From positions 1 through 64,000 of the forward strand of contig JAFSKR010000039.1 in assembly GCA_017448825.1 (NCBI GenBank): a DNA stretch of 64,000 nucleotides, written 5' to 3'. The notes below the pieces were generated by a model. The model saw nothing but the letters and a program-made list of their open reading frames with translations, made no database searches and was not told the DNA's origin. A program made the translations under genes and the position numbers. Shown here in pieces: positions 8,094-15,126 of the stretch; the first letter of the stretch is position 1, and each line of letters starts with the position of its first letter. The stretch is from Bacteroidaceae bacterium. Lineage in GTDB: Bacteria > Bacteroidota > Bacteroidia > Bacteroidales > Bacteroidaceae.

Positions 8094-9299
8094 TTATGCT
8101 CCCATCACCTCTTCCAATTGGTTGATGATGTCCTTGGCCACCTCCGATTTAGGCTTGAGAGAGTATTCCGTTTTCCCATTGGAGGTGATGATGGTGATTT
8201 TGTTCGTGTCTGTTCGGAAACCCGCACCCGCATCATTGAGGCTATTTAGCACGATGAAATCGAAGTTTTTCTTCTTGAGTTTGGCTTGGGCATTGGATAC
8301 TTCATCGTTGGTTTCAAGCGCGAAGCCCACAAGCGTTTGCCCTTCTTTCTTCATCTCACCGAGGGAGGCAGCAATATCAGGGTTAGGTTTGAGACGAATA
8401 ACCATCTCGTCACCTGTCCGCTTCATTTTCTCTGATGCCACCGTCACAGGAGTGAAGTCAGCCACGGCAGCACACAAAATAGCTAATTTCATCGAAGGAA
8501 ATAGCCTCTGACATGCCTCATACATCTCTTGGGCACTCTCCACATCGGTACGATGAATGTTGGGATGGGGTGTCTGCATGGACGATGAAACAGGCCCACA
8601 TACCAACTCCACCTGAGCACCACGGTTGGCACACTCGTTAGCCAAAGCAAACCCCATCTTCCCTGACGAATAGTTGCCGATGAAACGGACGGGGTCAATC
8701 TTTTCGTAAGTGGGTCCTGCCGTAATCAAGACCTTCTGACCTGCCATTGAGGTTTGTTGGGAGAAGAAGTCTTCCAACACAGCAACGATATTCTCAGGTT
8801 CCTCCATTCTGCCTTTGCCTTCCAGTTTGGAGGCAAGAAAACCTGTACCAGGCTCTATGATGTGATTGCCATAGGCTTGAAGTGTACGCAGGTTCTGTTG
8901 GGTAGATGGATGGGCATACATATCCAGGTCCATCGCTGGAGCGATAAAGACGGGTGCCTTCATGGAAAGGTAGGTCGTGATGAGCATATTGTCTGCCACG
9001 CCATGTGCCATTTTACCGATAGTGGATGCCGTGGCAGGGGCTATAAGCATGGCATCAGCCCAAAGACCGAGATCCACATGCGAATGCCATGTGCCGTCAC
9101 GCTGCGAGAAAAATTCGCTGATGACAGGCTTGCTGGTCAAGGCAGAAAGCGTAATAGGGGTAATGAACTCTTTACCCGCGGGTGTGATAACGACTTGCAC
9201 CTCCGCCCCCCTCTTGACGAGTTGGCGAATAATGAGGCATGACTTGTAAGCAGCAATGCTGCCAGTGATGCCAAGTACGATTTTCTTGCCTTGTAACAT
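8094..9299 (-). CDS. coaBC: Bifunctional phosphopantothenoylcysteine decarboxylase/synthetase
   Basis: Two successive steps of coenzyme A synthesis: CoaB joins cysteine to 4'-phosphopantothenate and CoaC decarboxylates the product. The N-terminal flavodoxin-like CoaC half starts GITGSIAAYKSCLIIRQLVK and carries the substrate motif PAMDLDMY. The C-terminal CoaB half begins VLITAGPTYEKIDPVRFIGN. Length 401 is normal. In the CoaC active-site flap, where E. coli has ACGxxGxGRM with its catalytic cysteine, this protein reads ASKLEGKGRM, so Ser replaces Cys. It is the last gene of the dnaN operon, 3 bases after the exonuclease gene. Confidence 0.95.
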   Translation of the reverse strand: MLQGKKIVLGITGSIAAYKSCLIIRQLVKRGAEVQVVITPAGKEFITPITLSALTSKPVISEFFSQRDGTWHSHVDLGLWADAMLIAPATASTIGKMAHGVADNMLITTYLSMKAPVFIAPAMDLDMYAHPSTQQNLRTLQAYGNHIIEPGTGFLASKLEGKGRMEEPENIVAVLEDFFSQQTSMAGQKVLITAGPTYEKIDPVRFIGNYSSGKMGFALANECANRGAQVELVCGPVSSSMQTPHPNIHRTDVESAQEMYEACQRLFPSMKLAILCAAVADFTPVTVASEKMKRTGDEMVIRLKPNPDIAASLGEMKKEGQTLVGFALETNDEVSNAQAKLKKKNFDFIVLNSLNDAGAGFRTDTNKITIITSNGKTEYSLKPKSEVAKDIINQLEEVMGA

Positions 9300-9302
9300 G
9301 GT

Positions 9303-10082
9303 CTATTTCATTTTTGACTTTGATGACAAATATATCCGAGTAAGAACCTGCTTAGTGTTCTGAGCAAAGTCCCCCTGCATCATCCATGCATAATAGCTGG
9401 GGTCTATACGCAAGAGCACGTCTTTCACAGGCCGTCCTTTATGTTTGCCGAAGTTGAACACCTCAACCCCTTGTTCGTTCTTGATGATGCGACCAGCAAA
9501 GTCAACGTTGTGGTTCATCTTGCTATAGTCGGCAAGGAATGCCACATCGTTCTGCAAGTCAGCAGGATATTTGTCGAGCTGTGCCTCCAGCACTTCGAGC
9601 GTGGCGCGTGTGTCGGCCAGAGCCGAATGGGCGTTCTCCAAGTCCTTGCCACAATAATACCGATAGGCAGCCACCAAGGTGCGACGCTCCAACTTGTGGT
9701 AGATGTTCTGTACGTCGATACAACGGCGCTTCACCACATCGAAGTCCATACCCACACGCAAGAACTCCTCACACAAAAGGGGGATGTCAAACTTGTTGGA
9801 GTTGAAGCCCGCCAAGTCGCAACCTTCAAAGGTGTTGTAGAGGTCAGCAGCAATGTCTTTGAACTGCGGGCAGTCCTTCACGTCTTCATCGTGTATGCCA
9901 TGCACTTCGGAAGCCTGCTGGGGGATGGGACACCCCGGGTTGATGCGCATCGACTTCGCCTCTTCGTTGCCGTTTGGAAAAACTTTGATGTAGCAAAGTT
10001 CCACAATGCGGTCCCTTGCTACATCTGTTCCTGTCGTCTCCAAGTCGAAAAATATGATTGGATGCTGTAAATTGAGTTTCAT
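9303..10082 (-). CDS. DnaQ-like 3'-5' exonuclease
   Basis: A DEDDh exonuclease of the Pol III epsilon type. The acidic residues are visible as FFDLETTG (Asp13, Glu15), FNSNKFDIPLL (Asp99) and HSALADTRA (His152, Asp157). A C-terminal module of about 60 residues (FNFGKHKGRPVKDVLLRIDPSYYAWMM) is typical of the Bacteroidetes form and absent from E. coli DnaQ. It lies 2 bases after dnaN and 3 bases before coaBC. The link to dnaN suggests a replication or repair role; whether it is the polymerase proofreader cannot be told here. Confidence 0.88.
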   Translation of the reverse strand: MKLNLQHPIIFFDLETTGTDVARDRIVELCYIKVFPNGNEEAKSMRINPGCPIPQQASEVHGIHDEDVKDCPQFKDIAADLYNTFEGCDLAGFNSNKFDIPLLCEEFLRVGMDFDVVKRRCIDVQNIYHKLERRTLVAAYRYYCGKDLENAHSALADTRATLEVLEAQLDKYPADLQNDVAFLADYSKMNHNVDFAGRIIKNEQGVEVFNFGKHKGRPVKDVLLRIDPSYYAWMMQGDFAQNTKQVLTRIYLSSKSKMK

Positions 10083-10084
10083 GT

Positions 10085-11209
10085 TCAGTCTTTTAGCATC
10101 ATGGGCATCAGAAGCATGATGAGGTCTTCGTTCTCATCCTGTTCAGCAGGCGTGATGACACCGGCACGGCTGGGGTCAGCCAACTCCATCACGACATCAC
10201 TGCTGGTGATGCTGTTGAGCACATCTATCAAGAAGGGGCCGTTGAAGCCTATACTCATAGGCATACCATCATATTCGCACATGATGTGTTCTTCTGCCGA
10301 GGTGGAGAAATCGAGGTCTTGGGCAGACACGGTGAGTGTGCCCTGCTCCACATGAACCTTGATGAGGGCACTGCTCTGGCTGGCGAACACGCTGACACGA
10401 CGAAGTGCACTGATGAAAGTAAGGCGGTCGGCTGTCACACGGAAAGGATTATCCTGTGGAATGACAGAGTTATAGTTAGGATAACGGCCTTCGATGAGAC
10501 GGCAACTAATCACATAGTCCGTCAGGCGTATCTCAGCATTGCGGTCATCGAAGCGCACCACGGCATCGCCCTCTGCTTTCGGAAGCACGGTCTTCAGCAA
10601 AAGAGCAGGTTTCTTGGGCAAGATGAAAGCGGATGGCTCGTCGGCATGAACGGAAAGCACACGGTTGCGCACCAGTTTGTGACCATCGCTGGCGACAAAG
10701 GTGATGCTGTCAGGCGTCATGTCAAAATAGACACCGTTCATCTGTGGACGAAGTTCATCATCGGCAGCCGCAAAGAGGCAACGGCTAATGCCATCAAGCA
10801 TCACCTGCGAGTCGATGGCGATGCTACGGGTTCCCTCCGCCATCATGTTGGGGATAGGATATTCGTTCCCATTCTGCCCAATCATATTGTAGTGGCCATT
10901 CTGATAGTTAATTTCAATGGCAGAGGTTTCCAAATTCACCGTGAAAGTAATGGGCTGCTCCGAAATCTCCTTCACAGAATTGATGAGCTGCTTGGCACCG
11001 ATGGCAAACTTTCCTTCGCCATCAGCATCTGTCACTTCCACTGTCGTTATCATCGTGGTTTCGCTATCGGAAGCCGTCATCTTGAGGATGCCGCCCGAAA
11101 GTTCGAAAAGTATGCAGTCGAGGATAGGCAGTGCGTTCTTGGAACTCTGCACCCGACTAATAGTCTGCAAGCGATTGCTGAGACTGGTGCTTGAAACATT
11201 GAATCTCAT
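10085..11209 (-). CDS. dnaN: DNA polymerase III sliding clamp (beta)
   Basis: Ring-shaped processivity factor of the replicative polymerase. The 374 residues align along their length with the three-fold clamp: MRFNVSSTSLSNRLQTISRV at the start, KNALPILDCILFEL, the middle domain DELRPQMNGVYFDM, FVASDGHKLVRN, LIEGRYPNYNSVIP and the C-terminal LLMPMMLKD. A TTG two codons upstream is in frame, but the ATG at 11209 gives the usual beginning. First gene of the dnaN-exonuclease-coaBC operon. Its promoter interlocks with that of the divergent DUF3127 gene. Confidence 0.97.
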   Translation of the reverse strand: MRFNVSSTSLSNRLQTISRVQSSKNALPILDCILFELSGGILKMTASDSETTMITTVEVTDADGEGKFAIGAKQLINSVKEISEQPITFTVNLETSAIEINYQNGHYNMIGQNGNEYPIPNMMAEGTRSIAIDSQVMLDGISRCLFAAADDELRPQMNGVYFDMTPDSITFVASDGHKLVRNRVLSVHADEPSAFILPKKPALLLKTVLPKAEGDAVVRFDDRNAEIRLTDYVISCRLIEGRYPNYNSVIPQDNPFRVTADRLTFISALRRVSVFASQSSALIKVHVEQGTLTVSAQDLDFSTSAEEHIMCEYDGMPMSIGFNGPFLIDVLNSITSSDVVMELADPSRAGVITPAEQDENEDLIMLLMPMMLKD

Positions 11210-11232
11210 TGTCAAAAGAATTTATTTGAACA

Positions 11233-11263
11233 CAAAGTTATGGATAAGTTTTGAGAATACAAA
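11233..11263 (-). promoter_or_regulatory. dnaN operon promoter
   Basis: Minus strand: TTTG (11263-11260), 19 bases, TAACTTTG (11240-11233). Interleaved with the opposite promoter at 11250-11280. Confidence 0.75.
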
Positions 11264-11280
11264 AAAAAAGCGTACTTTTG
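11250..11280 (+). promoter_or_regulatory. DUF3127 gene promoter
   Basis: TTTG at 11250-11253, 19 bases, TACTTTTG at 11273-11280. Its -33 box lies between the two boxes of the dnaN promoter. Confidence 0.75.
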
Positions 11281-11320
11281 TAGCAGTTTTTAAGAACGAA
11301 TAACAATTAATCACTCAAAT

Positions 11321-11734
11321 ATGGAATTTACAGGAAGAATTATTCAGGCACTTGAGCCACGCAGTGGTGTGTCGAACAGGACTGGCAATCCATGGAAGAT
11401 GCAAGACTTTGTCATCGAGGAATCCATGGGGCAGTACCCCAGAAGAATGGTGTTTAACGTGTTTGGCGAGGATAATCTGAATCGCTTCAACATTCAGGTG
11501 GGTCAGGAACTCACCGTATCTTTTGACATCAACGCCCGAGAGTACAACGGACGCTGGTACAACGATGTGCGCGTGTGGAACGTCATACCAGCCACCCCGG
11601 GAGCAGCACAACCCGCAGCACAGCCAGCCGCACAGCCCACGGCACCTTTCCCACCAGCAGAACAGGCTGCCCCCCAGCCCGCACAAACCAATTTCGAGAG
11701 CGCGCCTGACGATTCGAGCGACCTGCCCTTCTGA
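11321..11734 (+). CDS. DUF3127 OB-fold protein with SSB-like tail
   Basis: 137 residues. The first 90 match the Bacteroidetes DUF3127 pattern (MEFTGRIIQAL, GNPWKMQDFVIEE, YPRRMVFNVFG, VGQELTVSFDINAREYNGRW), a predicted OB fold. The rest is a flexible linker rich in A, Q and P (AAQPAAQP repeats) ending in an acidic tip DDSSDLPF. That tip resembles the DDIPF end of single-stranded DNA-binding proteins, which recruits repair proteins. DNA binding is therefore plausible but inferred. It shares a promoter region with dnaN, in keeping with a replication-linked role. Confidence 0.8.
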   Translation: MEFTGRIIQALEPRSGVSNRTGNPWKMQDFVIEESMGQYPRRMVFNVFGEDNLNRFNIQVGQELTVSFDINAREYNGRWYNDVRVWNVIPATPGAAQPAAQPAAQPTAPFPPAEQAAPQPAQTNFESAPDDSSDLPF

Positions 11735-11769
11735 GCAGACAACCGAACACCAACAACGGGTCACACAAC

Positions 11770-11811
11770 GAGGAGGATGCAACCAGACAGGTTCACCCTC
11801 CTCCGTTTTTT
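11770..11811 (+). terminator. Terminator of DUF3127 gene
   Basis: GAGGAGG (11770-11776) pairs with CCTCCTC (11797-11803), followed by CG and a T6 tract. Confidence 0.75.
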
Positions 11812-11820
11812 ATGCTTGCC

Positions 11821-11912
11821 CGAAGCCCCAAAGGGGGTGAGAGTCTCACCTATACCATAGGAGAGAGTCTCACGTCTTCTGGGGTGAGAGTCTCACCCCT
11901 TTTGAGGCTTCG
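11821..11912. repeat. Three-unit palindromic array, copy 2
   Basis: Units start at 11836, 11860 and 11882 (24 and 22 bases apart); units 1 and 3 are the palindrome-like GGTGAGAGTCTCACC. Outer arms 11821-11850 and 11883-11912 are inverted repeats matching at 28 of 30 positions. TTGAGGCTTCGA follows 6 bases after unit 3, as in copy 1 (19-97). Confidence 0.75.
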
Positions 11913-11950
11913 ACACGTGTGCCGAGCCACTTGCGAAGAGCGCATCAACA

Positions 11951-11988
11951 CACTTGCCGCAAGCGTCCTGACACGCTTGCGGCAAGTG
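11951..11988. other. Perfect 16-bp hairpin
   Basis: CACTTGCCGCAAGCGT (11951-11966), loop CCTGAC, then the exact complement (11973-11988). No T tract on either side. Lies between the array and the 3' end of the DUF2264 gene. Confidence 0.6.
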
Positions 11989-12013
11989 CCTCATGATGGG
12001 TGCGAGGAATACC

Positions 12014-13360
12014 TCACTCCCAATAAAGTTTCTGACTGTTGATGTCCCACTTGTGGTCTTTCGGGAAGTCATCGCCTTCCCAAGCCTTCTTGCTGGTCCA
12101 CTTCTCGGCAGGATCCGTCCAAAAGGGGTCGGTCTCGGGCAGCCCGAGGGGGAGAAAGGCAAGGCTGGTCATATAGAGCGAGCCGTTATTGGTGTACCAG
12201 TCGGCCACATTGGGGTGAGGACCAACGAATCCAATCGTGAGGAAACCGCCTTCGTTGTAGTTCTTGCTCATGCCCTTGGCACCTTGGAGCGGGTTTTCCA
12301 CCTGACCATAGAACATACGGTTGGCAACTGCGGTGATGGCAGAACGCACCTGACCGTTGTGCAGCTCCTGTGGCAACTGCTTACGCCATGCAAGCTGAGC
12401 GAGAGGCTGAAGTGTTGCCATGCGGTAGGGGATGCTGCGCCCCACTACGGGGAAGGTGCCTTCGGGTGAGATGAAACGTTCGAGAATGACAGACCACTTT
12501 TGCATACGCTTACGCACCTCCTGCAAACGAGCCTTGGCGCCACGGGTCTTATCATTGGTCTTGCTGAACACCAAATAACTATTGTTGGGCTGCTTGGCTG
12601 AAATCATCTCCAAACACTCCACATACATGGGCTGGATGACAAACGAGTTATAGTAGTCGAAGGCAAAGGAAGGGCCATCGCTGTAGATGCCGTCACCGAT
12701 GTACCACTCTTCCACCTTGGCAAGTCCCATCTTGATGCGGTAGGCATCGTAGGGGGCACCCACATACATGAGGAAGCTTTCCTCCATCGCCACAAACAGG
12801 AGCCAGTTGGTGTAGGGAGGGTCGTAACGGCGCAGCCCTTGAATCTCCTTGATATAGCGGTCTTTCGTCTCTTGTGGCAGTGGCACCCAGAGGGAATCGT
12901 ATCCGCGGTAGAGTCCTTCCACCACGTATGCGCCATCCACCAATGTCTGCCCTCCGTTCTCCCAGCCGAGACGGTCGGGAGAATTAGGGTCAACGGCGTT
13001 GATGATGGCCTTGCGAGTCCACTCGCGCAACTGCTTACGCTTGGCACTCTCGGGAGTGTCGTCGTCGGGCAGGTTCAACCACGGAGCCACACCCGCCAGC
13101 AAGCGTCCGAATGCCTCCATATAGGCCACTTTCTTGTCGCGGTTATCCCACGTGGGCGACAATTCCAAGTTCTTGTTGCCACCAGCCGTGTCCATCACTT
13201 GCTGAAGTTTACCCTCCGCCATGTTCTTCATGACGGGTTCAGCCATCTGATACATGATGTCCACCCACACTTCGCGGTCGGTTTTCTGCTTGCCTTTGCC
13301 TGCGGCAGAGGCACACAGGACGGCACATAGCATCACTAAGGTTAATGAAACTTTCTTCAT
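12014..13360 (-). CDS. DUF2264 secreted protein
   Basis: 448 residues from the ATG at 13360, opening with a signal peptide (MKKVSLTLVMLCAVLCASAAG). The body matches DUF2264, a family with a predicted alpha/alpha-barrel related to glycan-acting enzymes: TPESAKRKQLREWTRKAI, NGGQTLVDGAYVVEGLYRG, YTNWLLFVAMEESFLMYVG, WYIGDGIYSDGPSFAFDYYN and VVGRSIPYRMATLQPLA. Substrate unknown. An in-frame codon at 13420 adds 20 residues before the signal sequence and overlaps the previous gene, so it is rejected. It follows the lipoprotein gene by 56 bases and probably shares its transcript. Confidence 0.85.
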   Translation of the reverse strand: MKKVSLTLVMLCAVLCASAAGKGKQKTDREVWVDIMYQMAEPVMKNMAEGKLQQVMDTAGGNKNLELSPTWDNRDKKVAYMEAFGRLLAGVAPWLNLPDDDTPESAKRKQLREWTRKAIINAVDPNSPDRLGWENGGQTLVDGAYVVEGLYRGYDSLWVPLPQETKDRYIKEIQGLRRYDPPYTNWLLFVAMEESFLMYVGAPYDAYRIKMGLAKVEEWYIGDGIYSDGPSFAFDYYNSFVIQPMYVECLEMISAKQPNNSYLVFSKTNDKTRGAKARLQEVRKRMQKWSVILERFISPEGTFPVVGRSIPYRMATLQPLAQLAWRKQLPQELHNGQVRSAITAVANRMFYGQVENPLQGAKGMSKNYNEGGFLTIGFVGPHPNVADWYTNNGSLYMTSLAFLPLGLPETDPFWTDPAEKWTSKKAWEGDDFPKDHKWDINSQKLYWE

Positions 13361-13416
13361 AATTAGGTTTGGGTTAGTTAATAATCTGTCTTTCTGCACA
13401 AACGAACTCAAGAGAC

Positions 13417-14019
13417 TCAATTGTAGCGTTCAAACTCCGTTACAAGATTGCCATTCATCAACACAAGGCTGTCAACAGTCAGTTGCATAATCTCGAAAGT
13501 ATCGACAATGGCAGGGCTCTCGTCTCCTATTTTTTTCGGTGAATGGAGCAACAACAAGCCATCCTTGACTTGCCAAGAGTCGTAGTCAATTGCCATATCA
13601 TAAGTGGCTGCACGCCCTCCCGAATTGAGTTCCAGCCCCTGCTCTTTGCCATCAGCACTTCGCTGTGACCACAAATGTTGCAAAGCCGTCAAATTAACCA
13701 CCACCGATGCATAATTTTCCTCTCTTGCCACCGTGTAAATGATTTCCACCTCATCGCCCACGTTCACGCCACCCATCACGGCTTGACTGTTCACGTTGAT
13801 GTAGAGTGTGTCGTCATCGTCGTTAATGAACTCCAACACGTTCATGCTGGTGCCATCGCCGATGGTGCCATGTGCCTCGAAGATGCCTGGGATAGAGTCC
13901 AGTGGAACAACCTTTACTGGAGGAGTCGATACCTCTGGCTTCTTCTTTTCGTCGCATGACATCAATACAAGCATTGCAGTCACTATTAACGACATCCATA
14001 GAAAACTTCTTCTTTGCAT
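13417..14019 (-). CDS. Lipoprotein of unknown function
   Basis: 200 residues. The N-terminus is a lipoprotein signal (FLWMSLIVTAMLVLMSC) with the lipidated cysteine at about residue 22, followed by a charged DEKKK stretch that may favour an envelope or surface location. The body (GTSMNVLEFINDDDDTLYIN, GDEVEIIYTVAREENYASVV) looks like a small beta-rich domain. I do not recognise the family. First gene of a likely two-gene unit with the DUF2264 gene. Confidence 0.7.
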   Translation of the reverse strand: MQRRSFLWMSLIVTAMLVLMSCDEKKKPEVSTPPVKVVPLDSIPGIFEAHGTIGDGTSMNVLEFINDDDDTLYINVNSQAVMGGVNVGDEVEIIYTVAREENYASVVVNLTALQHLWSQRSADGKEQGLELNSGGRAATYDMAIDYDSWQVKDGLLLLHSPKKIGDESPAIVDTFEIMQLTVDSLVLMNGNLVTEFERYN

Positions 14020-14043
14020 GGTCTCATGATGTTATATTCGTTG

Positions 14044-14051
14044 CAAAGATA
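14044..14051 (-). promoter_or_regulatory. Promoter of lipoprotein-DUF2264 unit, -7 box
   Basis: TATCTTTG on the minus strand, 24 bases before the ATG, immediately after the ddh terminator. Confidence 0.6.
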
Positions 14052-14060
14052 ACACAAATT

Positions 14061-14092
14061 AAAAAAGGGGCGAAACATTTCGCCCCTTTTTT
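14061..14092. terminator. ddh terminator
   Basis: GGGGCGAAA (14067-14075) pairs with TTTCGCCCC (14078-14086), flanked by A6 and T6, so it can work in both directions; only ddh (minus strand) needs it. Confidence 0.8.
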
Positions 14093-14159
14093 ATATCTAT
14101 CCATCATTTTTAACCTGTTGCCTGCTCTTTTAACAAGGAATGACAGACAATGATGAAGT

Positions 14160-15059
14160 TTACACGAGATGACGGATAAGCTCTTCCTTATCACCACAAA
14201 GCATGTCGATGACAGGTATCTCAATCATGGTGTAGGCACCTGGCTGTTGCTTGAGAGAGGCACGCGCCACATTGACAAGCACTTGAGCCGTAAGGGCTGG
14301 GTTGTTTATCTTCATGTCGAATTCGAAGAGCTGGTTGTGGGTCTTGCCCGAAACACCCTTGCGAACGAGGTTGACACCGTGTCCTACATCGTTGAGCGCA
14401 TCAACACAAGGCACCTGCTGCACGTGAGTCTCGTCGTTGACGAAGTAGGGGTCGGCCTTGATGGCTGCCTCAACCGTCTTGAAGTCTGCGCCTTCTTCCA
14501 ACTCCACATACACCATACGGCGATGAATGCCTGTACCCACGGGGATAGTCATGGAGAGCGCATCCTTCACACCGTCGATAGCACGCACTGCTACGGAGTG
14601 TCCCATCGAACGGCCTGGACCGAAGTTGGTGTAGCTGACACCCTTGGGAGCAAGGCTCTCCATGAGAGAACGCACGATGGAGTCAGACCCGGGGTCCCAA
14701 CCTGCCGAAATAATGCTGACGGCATTGTTGGCTTTAGCCACTGCATCCAAGGAACGACGGAGGTCAACGATTTTGGTGTGGATATCGAAAGAATCGACCG
14801 TATTGATGCCAAGGGCGAGGCACTGCTTGGCATATTCTTCCACCTTACGAGTGGGGGTGGCGAGGATGGCCACCTGCACGTCCTTCAGCTCCTTGATGTC
14901 CTTTACCACAGGATAGTTCGCAAGTTCTTCCGGCTTGTTCTGGTCGCCATTGCGACGCACGATGCCCACACACTCCATGTCCTGTGAAGCCTCGATAGCT
15001 TCGAGTGTGTACTTACCGATATTGCCATAACCGACGATGGCTGCACGAATCTTTGTCAT
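14160..15059 (-). CDS. ddh: meso-Diaminopimelate D-dehydrogenase
   Basis: Makes meso-diaminopimelate from tetrahydrodipicolinate, ammonia and NADPH in one step, for peptidoglycan and lysine. The 299 residues show the Rossmann start AAIVGYGNIGKYTLEAIE, SAGWDPGSDSIVRSLME, TNFGPGRSMGHSVAVRA, VPVGTGIHRRMVYVELE-like residues and the C-terminal substrate region. Length matches the family. It lies 67 bases after secDF with a hairpin between them and ends at a strong terminator. Confidence 0.95.
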   Translation of the reverse strand: MTKIRAAIVGYGNIGKYTLEAIEASQDMECVGIVRRNGDQNKPEELANYPVVKDIKELKDVQVAILATPTRKVEEYAKQCLALGINTVDSFDIHTKIVDLRRSLDAVAKANNAVSIISAGWDPGSDSIVRSLMESLAPKGVSYTNFGPGRSMGHSVAVRAIDGVKDALSMTIPVGTGIHRRMVYVELEEGADFKTVEAAIKADPYFVNDETHVQQVPCVDALNDVGHGVNLVRKGVSGKTHNQLFEFDMKINNPALTAQVLVNVARASLKQQPGAYTMIEIPVIDMLCGDKEELIRHLV

Positions 15060-15085
15060 AATTTTGTGTTGTTTTTAAGAAATTA

Positions 15086-15110
15086 GGGCAGCAACGTGAT
15101 GTTGCTGCCC
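15086..15110. other. Hairpin between secDF and ddh
   Basis: GGGCAGCAAC (15086-15095) pairs perfectly with GTTGCTGCCC (15101-15110). On the minus strand it is followed by TAATTTCTT, a poor T tract, so partial termination is possible. Confidence 0.6.
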
Positions 15111-15126
15111 CATATAAATGAATGTG

